Positions 45,544 through 54,498 are shown, numbered from the stretch's first letter. The stretch is DNA of 64,000 nucleotides from Streptomyces sp. NBC_00525 (GCF_036346595.1 NZ_CP107834.1:2046001-2110000); one strand, 5' to 3'. Program-made: numbers and translations. Notes: generated from the sequence alone by a model not told the origin.

Positions 45544-45928
45544 ATCTACCTCCGGCGCGGCGAGCGGATACCTGCCGTCCACCTTGTGCCGTTATAGGCG
45601 TTTCGTCACGCCATGGTCGCCCAGTCGGGTCCAGTCGCCTCACTCCGTCACCCCCTCACGTACAGTCACAATCGATCACGCGGGCAACGGGAGGAAACAG
45701 AGGCGCGCAGAACCAATCACCCGAGGTCGAACCGGATCGGGTCCGCCCGGGCCGTGCGAGTCGTACGCGGCCCCGCCGGGGGCCCGCGCGCTGGAACCGC
45801 CGGGGCGCCGCCCTCTATGCTTCACCTCGCCTTTCCTGCGCGGTCTCCGCCTCTCACGACGGCGAACCGGCACGGCGGGCCAGTCCGACCAGGGATGTCC
45901 GGGAGAGCACGGCAGGGCGGAGCGAACG
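45544..45928. other. 385-base region upstream of the protease and c-di-GMP genes
   Basis: Divergent regulatory region between the metalloprotease gene and the PAS-GGDEF-EAL gene. It holds the candidate BldD site at 45656-45669. An in-frame extension of the GGDEF-EAL gene runs through it but lacks coding-type composition and a ribosome site. No further gene is seen. Confidence 0.5.
45656..45669. promoter_or_regulatory. Candidate BldD box upstream of the c-di-GMP gene
   Basis: TCACGTACAGTCAC has both half-sites of the BldD consensus (TNAC and GTNA at the right five-base spacing) though two central positions differ. It stands 260 bases before the GTG start of the GGDEF-EAL gene. BldD control of cdgA is known in S. 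coelicolor. Confidence 0.45.
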
Positions 45929-47731
45929 GTGAGCGCAACCCCCGAGGGGCCGGTGCCCGCGGCGGGCCCGGCACCTTCCGCACAGCGACCCGAGGTCACG
46001 GAGCGTGATGATTATCGGGCCGCCTTCCGTGCCGCCGCTCTGCCGATGGCCGTCGTGGACCACGAGGGCCTGATCGTCACCGCCAACGAGGCGCTCGGCG
46101 TGCTCACCGGCACCCGCGCCGCCGCGCTCACCGCTCAGTCGGCCGCCGATCTGGTGGACCTTCCGGCGGACGCCCGCGACTGGCACGCGTACCGCGAGGT
46201 GCTGCGCGGCCGGCGCCCCCGCTTCCGCAGCACCCGCCGGCTCAAGCTCCCCGACGGCCGCACGCTGTGGGCCGAGATCACCGTCGTACCGATGGCCGGC
46301 CGGGCGGCGGACGCGGACGGGCCGGGCCGGGTCCTGCTCTCCGTCGCGGACGTGGGCGACCGGCGGGAGCTGAACCGGCGGCTGCGCCACCTCCGGCTGC
46401 ACGACCCGGTGACCCGGCTGCCCAACCGGGCGCTCTTCTTCGAGCGGCTGGCGGCGGCGCTGCGGCCCCCGGCCGACCGGGACGGCACCGCCCGCGTCGG
46501 GCTCTGCTACCTGGACCTGGACGGCTTCAAGGCGGTCAACGACACCCTGGGGCACCCGGCCGGCGACCGGCTGCTCGCGGCCGTCGCCGGACGGCTCACG
46601 GACTGCGCCGCCCGGCAGGACGCGCCCGGCGCCCCGCTGGTGGCCCGGCTCGGCGGCGACGAGTTCGCGATCCTGGTCGAGGAGTCCACCGGCACCGAGC
46701 AGCTCACCGAGCTGGCGCGCTCGGTCCTGGGCGCCCTCCAGCGGCCGTTCGACCTGGCCGGGCAGCGGCTGGCGGTCTCGGCGTCGATCGGGGTGGTCGA
46801 GCGGCCCGTCGCGGGCACCTCCGCCACCGGTCTGATGCAGGCCGCCGACACCACGCTGTACTGGGCGAAGGCGGACGGGAAGGGCCGCTGGACCCTGTTC
46901 GACCCGGAGCGCAACGCCCACCGGATGACCCGCCAGACGCTCTCCTCGACGCTGCGTCCGGCCGTGGAGCGCGGCGAGTTCACCATCGAGTACCAGCCGC
47001 TGGTCGGCATGGCGGACGGGGTCGTGCACGGGGTGGAGGCGCTGGTGCGCTGGAACCATCCGCAGTTCGGCCTGCTCGCGCCGAATCGGTTCGTCGCCAT
47101 CGCCGAGGAGGACGGCTCGATCGTCCAGCTCGGCCGGTGGGTGCTGCGCTCCGCCTGCCGGCAGGCCCGCCGCTGGCAGCTCGACCACCCGGCCGAACCG
47201 CCGCTGTTCATCAGCGTCAATGTCGCGGTGCGCCAGGTCTGGGACTCCGACCTGGTCACCGATGTCGCGCAGATCCTGGCGGAGACCGGGCTCGACCCGG
47301 CGCTGCTGCAACTGGAGCTGACCGAGTCCGCAGTCATGGGCTCGGCGGGCCGGCCGCTGCGCGCCCTGCGGGCCCTCAGCGACATGGGCGTCCGCATCGC
47401 CATCGACGACTTCGGCACCGGCTACTCGAACCTCGCCTATCTGAGCCGACTGCCGGTGTCCGCGCTCAAGCTGGACGGCGCGTTCGTCCGCGGGTTCCGC
47501 CACGAGGACGGGACGCGCCCCTCCCCCGCCGACGAGACGATCGTGGAGGCGATGGTGGGGCTGGCGCACCGCCTGGGTCTGACCGTCACCGCGGAGTGCG
47601 TGGAGACGGCCGGCCAGGCGGAGCGGCTGCGCCGGATCGGCTGCGACACCGGACAGGGCTGGCTCTACTCGCGGGCGGTGGCCCCGGAGCGCATCGCCGA
47701 ACTCATCGGGACGCGCGCCCCGGGCGCGTAG
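45929..47731 (+). CDS. cdgA: PAS-GGDEF-EAL c-di-GMP enzyme (CdgA-like)
   Basis: A 600-residue cytoplasmic protein that makes and/or degrades the second messenger c-di-GMP. A PAS domain (about 28-150) is followed by GGDEF (about 155-325; intact GGDEF at 242-246, without an upstream RxxD inhibitory site) and EAL (about 335-590; EAL at 370-372, with ELTES, IDDFGTGYSNL, LKLDGAFV and AECVET, so phosphodiesterase residues look intact). No membrane segment. GTG 45929 (VSATPEGPVP) with GGAG upstream is chosen over a 115-codon longer frame. The domain set and its place near chb/adpA-side genes match CdgA of S. coelicolor, from memory. Orn (21567) would clear its pGpG product. Confidence 0.9.
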   Translation: MSATPEGPVPAAGPAPSAQRPEVTERDDYRAAFRAAALPMAVVDHEGLIVTANEALGVLTGTRAAALTAQSAADLVDLPADARDWHAYREVLRGRRPRFRSTRRLKLPDGRTLWAEITVVPMAGRAADADGPGRVLLSVADVGDRRELNRRLRHLRLHDPVTRLPNRALFFERLAAALRPPADRDGTARVGLCYLDLDGFKAVNDTLGHPAGDRLLAAVAGRLTDCAARQDAPGAPLVARLGGDEFAILVEESTGTEQLTELARSVLGALQRPFDLAGQRLAVSASIGVVERPVAGTSATGLMQAADTTLYWAKADGKGRWTLFDPERNAHRMTRQTLSSTLRPAVERGEFTIEYQPLVGMADGVVHGVEALVRWNHPQFGLLAPNRFVAIAEEDGSIVQLGRWVLRSACRQARRWQLDHPAEPPLFISVNVAVRQVWDSDLVTDVAQILAETGLDPALLQLELTESAVMGSAGRPLRALRALSDMGVRIAIDDFGTGYSNLAYLSRLPVSALKLDGAFVRGFRHEDGTRPSPADETIVEAMVGLAHRLGLTVTAECVETAGQAERLRRIGCDTGQGWLYSRAVAPERIAELIGTRAPGA

Positions 47732-47764
47732 CAGCGCACCCGTGGCGCGTAGCACCGCGCCCGT

Positions 47765-48910
47765 TCACTCCCGCGGCAGCCCGTACGCGTCCGCGATCAG
47801 GTCGTAGCTGTGCAGCCGGGCGTCCCCGTCGTGGGCGTTGGCGGTGATCATCAGCTCGTCGGCGCCGGTGCGCTTCACCAGGTCGTCCAGGCCGGAGCGG
47901 ACCTCGTCGGGGGTGCCGTGGACGATGTCGGCCAGCCAGTTGTCCACGAACTCGCGCTCCATCGGGGCGAAGGCGTACGCCTCCGCCTCCTCGGGCGTCG
48001 GCACCAGGCCGGGCCGCCCGGAGCGCAGCCGCAGCATCGACAGGGCCCCGGTCAGCACCTGGCGCCTGGCCTCGCGCTCCTCGTCGGCGGCCAGGGCGGC
48101 GACCCCGATCAGCGCGTAGGGCTCGTCCAGGACCGTGGACGGCTGGAAGGAGTCGCGGTACAGCTCCAGGGCCGGCACGGTGTTCCGGGCCGAGAAGTGG
48201 TGCGCGAAGGCGAACGGCAGTCCGAGGACCCCGGCCAGCCGGGCGCTGAAGCCGGAGGAGCCGAGCAGCCAGACGGGCGGGCGCGCCGGGGACTGGACGC
48301 CGCCTTCGGCCGTGGCCTGCACGGGTCCGGGGACCGCGTGGATGCGGGCGTAGGGGTGCCCGTCCGGGAAGTCGTCGTCCAGGAACCGGGTGAGCTCCAT
48401 GAGCTGCTGCGGGAAGTCTTCCGCCCCTTCGCCCAGCCGGTCCGTGCGGCGCAGGGCGGCGGCCGTGGCGCCGTCCGTGCCGGGGGCGCGGCCGAGTCCG
48501 AGGTCGATACGGCCGGGGGCCATCGCCTCCAGGGTGCCGAACTGCTCCGCGATGACGAGCGGGGCGTGGTTGGGCAGCATCACGCCGCCCGAGCCCAGCC
48601 GGATGCGCTCGGTGCGGGCGGCGGTGTGGGCCAGCAGCACGGCCGGGGACGAGGAGGCGACGCCGGGCATCGAGTGGTGCTCGGCGACCCAGTAGCGGTG
48701 GAAGCCCCGGCGGTCGGCGAGCCGGGCGATCTCGACGCCGGTGAGCAGCGCCTGGCTCGCGGTACGGCCCTTGCCCACGGTCACCAGGTCCAGCACGGAC
48801 AGGGGCACGGGCGCGGTCCCCCGCGCGGTGCCCCGGATCTCGTCGCCCCGGCCCCCGTCGTCGCCCGGGGTTCCGTCGCTCCGGGTTCCGCCGCCTCGCA
48901 TCTCGTCCAC
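47765..48910 (-). CDS. Luciferase-like (LLM class) flavin-dependent oxidoreductase
   Basis: A 381-residue flavin/F420-type monooxygenase of the MsnO8 group. The TIM barrel begins after a Gly/Asp-rich tail of about 30 residues: VPLSVLDLVTVGKGRTASQAL, HRYWVAEHHSMPGVASSSPAVLL, RIRLGSGGVMLPNHAPLVIAEQ and LGLGRAPGTDG are characteristic. Cofactor and substrate cannot be derived. GTG 48910 has AAAGGCCAGGA in front; ATG 48901 is an alternative. The frame continues much further upstream but crosses the EutA-like gene in another phase. It lies 95 bases after that gene in the same direction and could share its transcript. Confidence 0.87.
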   Translation of the reverse strand: MDEMRGGGTRSDGTPGDDGGRGDEIRGTARGTAPVPLSVLDLVTVGKGRTASQALLTGVEIARLADRRGFHRYWVAEHHSMPGVASSSPAVLLAHTAARTERIRLGSGGVMLPNHAPLVIAEQFGTLEAMAPGRIDLGLGRAPGTDGATAAALRRTDRLGEGAEDFPQQLMELTRFLDDDFPDGHPYARIHAVPGPVQATAEGGVQSPARPPVWLLGSSGFSARLAGVLGLPFAFAHHFSARNTVPALELYRDSFQPSTVLDEPYALIGVAALAADEEREARRQVLTGALSMLRLRSGRPGLVPTPEEAEAYAFAPMEREFVDNWLADIVHGTPDEVRSGLDDLVKRTGADELMITANAHDGDARLHSYDLIADAYGLPRE

Positions 48911-49005
48911 GTCCTGGCCTTTCCGGTGGTGCGCGTCAGTGCCTCGTACTCTCCGGGAAGAACAAACAGGAGGGCGACTCCGTTTATTCCGCGGTCGCGA
49001 ACCGC

Positions 49006-49785
49006 TCAGCTCTTCCTTCCGTGTGCGTACGCCCGGCCGCTCCCCCGGCCCACCGGTGCGGGCGGCTGCTCGCGGCCGGCGAAGAGCGCACCGAGGCGGG
49101 GCGCGAAGGCCGGGCGGTCGGCGAGGCGCAGGGCCTCGCGGGCGGCGACCTGGTTCGCGGTGAGGACGGGCTTGCCGAGGGCCTCCTCCAGCGCGGGCAG
49201 ATGGGCGACGGTGTGCAGGGCCGTGTCGGGCAGCAGGATCGCCTCGGCGTCGGGGCGGTCGGCGGCGCGGGCCAGGCCGAGGACCCGGTCGCCGTCCCAG
49301 GAGGCGGCCTCGGCGGCGTCGGCGGCGCCCGCCGCGTAGGTACCGGTGACCTCCGTACCGCTCTCGCGGAGGAAGGCGGCGAACCGTTCGGCGACGGGCT
49401 CCGGGTAGGTGGCGCCGACGGCGACGCGGGCGGCGCCCAGCTTCCGTACCGCGTGCACGAAGCCGATGGAGGCGCTGGAGGCGGGCACGCCCGCCGCGCG
49501 GGCCAGGGCGGCGACCTGGTCGTGGGCGCCCTGCCACCCGTACGGGAAGCTGCCGCCGTCGCAGGCCCAGACGATGGACTGGACGCCGGAGCGCTGGAGC
49601 TCCTCGATGCCGGCGGCGAGCCGGCCGCGCGTGCCCAGGGCGCGCAGGGCGTCCTCGCGGTAGGCGCCGTCCGGGCTCTCGGTGTGGTGGACGACGAGTC
49701 TGATGGTGCTGTCGAGAAGGATCTCCATGCGCGGGTAGTCGTCCTCGGCGAAGTGGCCCGGATAGAGGAATCCGACGGTCGTCAT
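49006..49785 (-). CDS. Asp/Glu racemase / maleate isomerase family protein (EutA-like)
   Basis: A 259-residue cytoplasmic enzyme of the arylmalonate decarboxylase/maleate cis-trans isomerase superfamily, starting TVGFLYPGHFAEDDYPRME. The first active-site cysteine is C75 in IVWACDGGSFPYG; the second, expected in the PDTALHTVAHLPALE region, is not a cysteine, so racemase-type two-cysteine chemistry is unlikely and a decarboxylase-like or altered role is possible. EutA proteins of ectoine utilisation belong to this family, and the divergent transporter operon at 50134 is ectoine-type, which fits. ATG 49785 is used; an ATG two codons upstream is equally plausible (GAAGGG ahead). Confidence 0.72.
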   Translation of the reverse strand: MTTVGFLYPGHFAEDDYPRMEILLDSTIRLVVHHTESPDGAYREDALRALGTRGRLAAGIEELQRSGVQSIVWACDGGSFPYGWQGAHDQVAALARAAGVPASSASIGFVHAVRKLGAARVAVGATYPEPVAERFAAFLRESGTEVTGTYAAGAADAAEAASWDGDRVLGLARAADRPDAEAILLPDTALHTVAHLPALEEALGKPVLTANQVAAREALRLADRPAFAPRLGALFAGREQPPAPVGRGSGRAYAHGRKS

Positions 49786-50133
49786 GTCCATCCCTTCCCT
49801 GCGCCTGCGTCCGTGCGCCGGTGGTTGCGGCGGCACTGACCGGTTTCCCCGCTCCTGTTCCAGTATTCCGCCATCCGTCCCGGATATCGCCCGGAGCGGA
49901 GGATCGCGTGGCCCCGGACGCATGAACGGCGCCCGCGCGGGCAGCCGACGCGGGACGGCGCCTTCCACGGGACATGCCGCCCAAACACCGCCTACCGTCC
50001 CAGCTGCGGACACGGGAAGGTCACCCTCCGGCCACCGTTCGATTACATGCGCTTTCTCCCTGCATAGACGCCCCGGATCGGGCAGGCGCCAAGCCTGTCC
50101 GGACTGGTCGAACCCTTCAGGAGACTGCGAACC
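49786..50133. other. 348-base divergent region before the ectoine-type operon
   Basis: Separates the EutA-like gene from ehuB. It contains AGGAG near 50119 as the ehuB ribosome site. I find no clear operator palindrome; imperfect GC-rich inverted pairs are present but not distinctive. No coding signal. Confidence 0.45.
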
Positions 50134-51036
50134 ATGGCTGACTTCCCGAACCTGTCCCGCCGGGGATTTATCAACCGATCGGCAGCGGTGGGCGGTCTGC
50201 TCGTCGTTCCGGGCCTGCTCGCCGCGTGCAGCAAGACCGGTGAGGAGTCCGCCGACGGCGAGGGCGCCCTCAAGAAGCTCCGGAAGCAGGGCTTCGTACG
50301 GGTCGCCTACGCCGACGAGGCCCCGTACGGGTACATGGAGGGCAAGGAACTCAAGGGCGAGGCGCCCACGTTGCACCGCGAGATCTTCAAGGCACTGGGC
50401 GTGGACGAGCTGAAGCCCACGCTGTCCGAGTGGGACGGCCTGATCCCCGGCCTCCAGGCCGGCAAGTACGACGTGGTCAGCGCCGGCATGGCGATCACCC
50501 CGGAGCGCTGCGCCAACGCCCTGTTCTCCGAGCCGGAGTTCATCTCGCCGACCGCGATGATGGTGAAGAAGGGCAACCCGAAGAAGGTCACCGACCTGGC
50601 CTCCGCGAAGGCCGCCGGCATCACCATCGGGGTGATGGCGGGCGCGGTCGAGGGCAAGTACGCCGAGGGCGCGGGCATCCCCGAGAGCAGGATCAAGACG
50701 CTCCAGAAGCCGCAGGACGGCGCGGACGCGGTCAAGGGCGGCCGGGTGGACGCGTTCCTGCTGACCGGCATCTCGCTGCGCTGGCTCGCCAAGACCAACG
50801 AGGAGACCGAGGTCACCGAGGCGTTCCTGCCCGAGCTGGACGGCGTGAAGCAGTACAGCCCCGGCGGCGCGGTCTTCCGCAAGGGCAACGAGGAGCTGCG
50901 CGACGCCTTCAACCGGGAGCTGAAGAAGATCGTCTCCGACAGGTCCCGCTATGTGGAGCTGCTGCGCGACTACGGCTTCGGCGCGACGGAGCTGCCGCCG
51001 GCCGATCTGAAGACGGCCGATCTGTGCAAGGGCTGA
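50134..51036 (+). CDS. ehuB: Ectoine/hydroxyectoine-type ABC substrate-binding lipoprotein
   Basis: Solute receptor of 300 residues in the SBP_bac_3 (polar amino acid) family, closest to EhuB. The N-terminus has a twin-arginine motif (LSRRGFINRS, R9-R10) and lipobox LLAAC with C32, so it is exported folded and lipid-anchored. The binding fold runs from about residue 50 (VRVAYADEAPYGYMEG) with SEWDGLIPGLQAGKYDVVSAGMAITPER as a typical substrate-domain stretch. Three transporter genes follow without real gaps. Ectoine as substrate is inferred from the four-gene arrangement and family resemblance; other zwitterionic osmolytes or amino acids are possible. Confidence 0.82.
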   Translation: MADFPNLSRRGFINRSAAVGGLLVVPGLLAACSKTGEESADGEGALKKLRKQGFVRVAYADEAPYGYMEGKELKGEAPTLHREIFKALGVDELKPTLSEWDGLIPGLQAGKYDVVSAGMAITPERCANALFSEPEFISPTAMMVKKGNPKKVTDLASAKAAGITIGVMAGAVEGKYAEGAGIPESRIKTLQKPQDGADAVKGGRVDAFLLTGISLRWLAKTNEETEVTEAFLPELDGVKQYSPGGAVFRKGNEELRDAFNRELKKIVSDRSRYVELLRDYGFGATELPPADLKTADLCKG

Positions 51037-51055
51037 CGGGGACGGGGCCCACCGC

Positions 51056-51793
51056 ATGAATGATTTCTTCTCGGCCTTCGCCGACGACCTGCCGCAACTG
51101 CGGTCGGGGCTGTGGGTGACCCTGGAGGCCACGGTCCTGGGCGCGCTGCTCGCGCTGTTCCTGTCGTTCGTCCTCGGACTGATGTCGCTCAGCCGGCTCA
51201 TGCTGTCGCGCGGGGTCTCCCGTGTGGTCGTGGAGTTCTTCCGGGGCACCTCGCTGTACGTCCAGCTGTTCTGGCTGTACTACGCGATGCCGTCGCTGAC
51301 CGGCTACGACCTGGACCCGCTGTTCTGCGGGGTGCTGGCGTTCGGCCTCAACTACGGGGCGTACGGCGCCGAAGTGGTGCGCGGCGCGGTCAACTCCGTA
51401 CCGCGCGGGCAGTACGAGGCGGCGATCGCGCTGAACATGTCGCCGGCGCACCGGATGCGGAAGGTGATCCTGCCGCAGGCGTGGGTGCAGATGATCCCCT
51501 CGTTCACCAATCTGCTGATCCAGCTGCTGAAGTGCACGCCGCTGCTGTGGCTGATCTCGGCGGCGGATCTGATGACGGCCATCGAGAAGCTGCGCAGCCG
51601 TACGGGTGAGACGCTCACCGCGTATCTGACGCTGCTGGTCTGCTACTTCGTCCTGGCCTACGCGCTGACCCTGCTGATGAACCTGCTGGAGCGGTCCGCC
51701 AAGCGGCGGCTCGGCCTGGCCACCGGCGGCCGGAGCCTGCTGAAGTCCCGCAGCGCCGTGCCGGCCGCCCGGACCACCGGAGGTGCCGGGTGA
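51056..51793 (+). CDS. ehuC: ABC transporter permease EhuC
   Basis: Permease of 245 residues in the His/Glu/Gln/Arg/opine group, with about five membrane segments and the permease loop in RGQYEAAIALNMSPAHRMRKVILPQAW. It starts 19 bases after ehuB and its TGA overlaps the GTG of ehuD. It should form a heterodimer with EhuD for osmolyte or amino acid uptake. Confidence 0.87.
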   Translation: MNDFFSAFADDLPQLRSGLWVTLEATVLGALLALFLSFVLGLMSLSRLMLSRGVSRVVVEFFRGTSLYVQLFWLYYAMPSLTGYDLDPLFCGVLAFGLNYGAYGAEVVRGAVNSVPRGQYEAAIALNMSPAHRMRKVILPQAWVQMIPSFTNLLIQLLKCTPLLWLISAADLMTAIEKLRSRTGETLTAYLTLLVCYFVLAYALTLLMNLLERSAKRRLGLATGGRSLLKSRSAVPAARTTGGAG

Positions 51794-52434
51794 ACGGCGA
51801 TTTCGACTGGGGCACGGTCCGCGAGGCGTTCCCGCAGCTCCTCGACGGTTTCTGGACGACCCTGCTGGCCACGGTGTTCGGCATCCTGGTCGCCGCGGTG
51901 CTCGGGCTGGCCATCGCGATCGCCGGACGGGCGCCGACCCGGCTGGTGACCGTGCCGGTGAAGGCGGTGATGGAGTTCATCCGCTCCACCCCGCTGCTGG
52001 TGCAGCTGGTGGGCGCGGCGACGCTGTTCACCTCGGTGGAGCCGCTGACCGTCGGCATCGTGGTGCTGGGCATCCACTACGCCACGTACACCTCGGAGGT
52101 GTACCGGGCGGGGATCGACGCCGTGCCGAAGGGGCAGTGGGAGGCGTGCCGGGCGCTGTCGCTGACGCCCCGGCGGACCTGGCAGGCGGTGATCCTGCCG
52201 CAGGCGGTCCGCAATGTGGTGCCGGCGCTGGGCAACTACGCGATCTCCATGTTCAAGGAGACGCCGTACCTCGCCGTGATCACCGTGCACGAAATGGTCT
52301 ACCAGGCCCGCGACTACGGGACGGACAACTTCCGCTTCACGGAGGTGTTCACCCTCGCCGGGCTGATCTTCCTGGTGGCGAGCTACCCCACCTCGCTGTT
52401 GATGAGAAAGCTGGAGAAGCGCCTTGGCCACTGA
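51790..52434 (+). CDS. ehuD: ABC transporter permease EhuD
   Basis: Second permease, 214 residues, starting at GTG 51790 that overlaps the ehuC stop (GTGA). Membrane segments are at about 20-42, 50-75, 82-100, 145-165 and 185-205, with the loop KGQWEACRALSLTPRRTWQAVILPQAVRN. It overlaps the ehuA start by 11 bases. Tight coupling with ehuC and ehuA indicates one assembled transporter. Confidence 0.87.
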   Translation: MNGDFDWGTVREAFPQLLDGFWTTLLATVFGILVAAVLGLAIAIAGRAPTRLVTVPVKAVMEFIRSTPLLVQLVGAATLFTSVEPLTVGIVVLGIHYATYTSEVYRAGIDAVPKGQWEACRALSLTPRRTWQAVILPQAVRNVVPALGNYAISMFKETPYLAVITVHEMVYQARDYGTDNFRFTEVFTLAGLIFLVASYPTSLLMRKLEKRLGH

Positions 52435-53275
52435 ACCCCTTCCCCTGCAGAAGAACGCGGCCGCGGCCCCCGAGGCGGCCGTGCCCGTCGCCGTGTCCAA
52501 GGACGACGGGCATCCGCTGGTCCGCTTCGACAAGGTCGTCAAGCGCTACGGCGACCACACGGTCCTGGACCGGCTCGACTTCACGGTCGAGCGCGGCGAG
52601 CATGTCACCCTGATCGGGCCCAGCGGCTCGGGCAAGACGACGATCCTGCGGCTGCTGATGACGCTGGAGCGGGTCAGCGACGGCGTGATCCGGATCAACG
52701 GCGAGCCGCTGACGCACATGCGGGCGCCGGACGGTTCGCTGAAGCCCGCGTCCGAGAAGCATCTGCGGGCGGCCCGCCGAAGGATCGGCATGGTCTTCCA
52801 GCAGTTCAACCTGTTCCCGAACATGAAGGTGCTGCAGAACATCACCGAGGCGCCCGTCAACGTGCTCGGCATGGACCGGGACCGGGCGGAGGCCAGGGCG
52901 CGGGAGCTGCTGGACCTGGTCGGGCTCTCCGGCAAGATCGACGCGCATCCCTCGCAGCTCTCCGGCGGCCAGCAGCAGCGGGTGGCCATCGCCCGCGCGC
53001 TCGCGATGGAGCCGGAGATCCTGCTCCTGGACGAGGTGACGTCGGCGCTGGACCCGGAGCTGGTGGCCGGGGTGCTGGAACTGCTGACGGACATCGCCCG
53101 GAACACCGACATCACGATGCTCTGTGTGACCCACGAGATGAGCTTCGCCCGAGACGTCTCGGAGAAGGTACTGATGTTCGATGCCGGGCGGGTCGTGGAG
53201 TCCGGTTCGCCGGAGAAAATATTCACCGACCCCTCGCACGAACGCACGCGCGAATTCCTCAACGCGGTGCTGTGA
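52424..53275 (+). CDS. ehuA: ABC transporter ATP-binding protein EhuA
   Basis: ATPase subunit of 283 residues. After a 35-residue Ala/Pro tail the domain has Walker A GPSGSGKTT, the Q-loop VFQQFNLFPNMKVLQN, signature LSGGQQQR, Walker B EILLLDEVTSALDPE and the switch histidine in LCVTHEM. The start is TTG 52424 inside ehuD, the first in-frame start with an 11-base overlap. Energises the EhuBCD importer. The IclR-type regulator gene follows after 183 bases. Confidence 0.9.
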   Translation: MATEPLPLQKNAAAAPEAAVPVAVSKDDGHPLVRFDKVVKRYGDHTVLDRLDFTVERGEHVTLIGPSGSGKTTILRLLMTLERVSDGVIRINGEPLTHMRAPDGSLKPASEKHLRAARRRIGMVFQQFNLFPNMKVLQNITEAPVNVLGMDRDRAEARARELLDLVGLSGKIDAHPSQLSGGQQQRVAIARALAMEPEILLLDEVTSALDPELVAGVLELLTDIARNTDITMLCVTHEMSFARDVSEKVLMFDAGRVVESGSPEKIFTDPSHERTREFLNAVL

Positions 53276-53458
53276 CCTCGGCTTCCTCGGCGCAGTCATG
53301 ACAGAGGCATATGCCGATCGGGTGCGTCCCTGCTGGCGGGGCCGGGACGCACCCGCGAGTCCGCCGCACGGCCCCCCGGACGGGCGCCCGGCGGCTATCG
53401 TGGGTGCGAAACCTCCGGCCGCGCGCCGGCCTCCGGTTCCCAATGGCAGGGGGATGCC

Positions 53459-54217
53459 GTGGCGTTGAAGCCAGAACCGACCGCCCCGTTCATCTCCGTG
53501 CAGTACGCCCTGCGCGTCCTCGAATCGGTCTCCAAGCACGGCGACGGGGTCACCGCCGCCCAGCTCTCGCGCGACACCGGCCTGCCCGCCGGCCACCTCT
53601 CGCCGCTGCTGCTGACGCTGCGCCGCGAGGGCTACGTCGAACAGGTCGCCGACGGGGCGTACGTGATCGGCTCCTCGCTGCTGCTGATCGGCTCGGGGGC
53701 GGCGCGCCGTCAGGCCCTGGAGACCCGGCTCCAGCAGACCCTCGCCCAGCTGCGCGACTCGGTCGGCGCGGCGGTCTACATCAGCCGCTATGTGGACGGC
53801 GAGGTGCGGGTCACGCAGTACGCCGACAGTCCGCTCACCCCCGCGGTCAACGAGTGGGTGGACTTCCGCTCGGCGGCGCACGCCTCGGCGATCGGCAAGT
53901 GCCTGCTGACCCAGCTGGACCAGAACGCCCGGCGCGACCATCTGGCGCGGCACCGGCCCGCCCGGCTGACCTCGCGGACGATCACCAATGAGAAGGTCCT
54001 CTTCTCCAAGCTGGACAGCCAGCCGGCCACGGTTCCGGTGCTCGACCTCCAGGAGTACGCGGTCGGCACGGTGTGCGCGGCGGTGCCGCTGACCGCCGGG
54101 GCGTCGGCGGGCTGCCTGGCTCTGTCGATGCCGGTGGAGGACGCGCACCGGCTGCGCGCGGCGGCGGACACGCTGAACCGGCGCGCGGCCCCGATGATGC
54201 TGTCGCTGGCCCTCTAG
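53459..54217 (+). CDS. IclR-family transcriptional regulator
   Basis: Regulator of 252 residues with a winged helix-turn-helix (about 14-75: QYALRVLESVSKHGDGVTAAQLSRDTGLPAGHLSPLLLTLRREGYV) and an effector-binding domain (about 85-250; typical AHASAIGKCLL and YAVGTVCAAVPL). Starts at GTG 53459 with GCAGGGGG upstream. It lies directly after the ectoine-type transporter in the same direction; the natural guess is that it controls that operon or catabolism of its substrate, but no operator could be matched. Confidence 0.88.
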   Translation: MALKPEPTAPFISVQYALRVLESVSKHGDGVTAAQLSRDTGLPAGHLSPLLLTLRREGYVEQVADGAYVIGSSLLLIGSGAARRQALETRLQQTLAQLRDSVGAAVYISRYVDGEVRVTQYADSPLTPAVNEWVDFRSAAHASAIGKCLLTQLDQNARRDHLARHRPARLTSRTITNEKVLFSKLDSQPATVPVLDLQEYAVGTVCAAVPLTAGASAGCLALSMPVEDAHRLRAAADTLNRRAAPMMLSLAL

Positions 54218-54293
54218 GAAGCGGGCGCGGGGCCCCGGGGGCCACCGTGTGAACAGCACCCCTCCGGACCAGGTATTATTTTCACGTCAGCAG

Positions 54294-54367
54294 GCGCCGC
54301 TAGCTCAGTTGGTTAGAGCAGCTGACTCTTAATCAGCGGGTCCGGGGTTCGAGTCCCTGGCGGCGCA
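54294..54367 (+). tRNA. tRNA-Lys (anticodon CTT), copy 2
   Basis: Sequence identical to the copies at 44150 and 60356, including the flanking 10 and 5 bases. A strong -10 TATTAT lies at 54274-54279, 14 bases upstream, with GTGAAC near 54249 as possible -35. Terminated by the hairpin at 54373. Confidence 0.97.
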
Positions 54368-54372
54368 CAGAC

Positions 54373-54418
54373 AACGCACGAGGCGGTTTCCGTATCCACG
54401 GAGACCGCCTCGTGCGTT
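54373..54418. terminator. Terminator after tRNA-Lys copy 2
   Basis: A 15-base perfect stem AACGCACGAGGCGGT (54373-54387) with ACCGCCTCGTGCGTT (54404-54418), followed by TTG-rich sequence. The loop itself contains CTCCGTGG-type pairing. Confidence 0.9.
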
Positions 54419-54452
54419 TTGTGCTGCCCGCAGACATGTACGGGCGTTTTAC

Positions 54453-54487
54453 ACAGCCGTACTAGACAGCTGTTTTAAACAGCCGTA
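54453..54487. promoter_or_regulatory. Triple ACAGCnGT repeats before the efflux gene
   Basis: ACAGCCGTA (54453), ACAGCTGT (54466, itself a palindrome) and ACAGCCGTA (54479) are spaced exactly 13 bases apart, in an AT-richer stretch that ends 12 bases before the MFS start. This is a plausible operator for an unknown regulator (TetR or MarR type); no regulator gene is adjacent on either side. Confidence 0.6.
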
Positions 54488-54498
54488 TATTCCTGGGC

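Noticed and set aside
47765..49984. Single long minus-strand gene covering the flavin oxidoreductase and upstream region
   Set aside because: The part beyond 48910 crosses the EutA-like gene in another phase and is Arg/Pro/Gly-rich; the luciferase-like domain begins after the chosen start.
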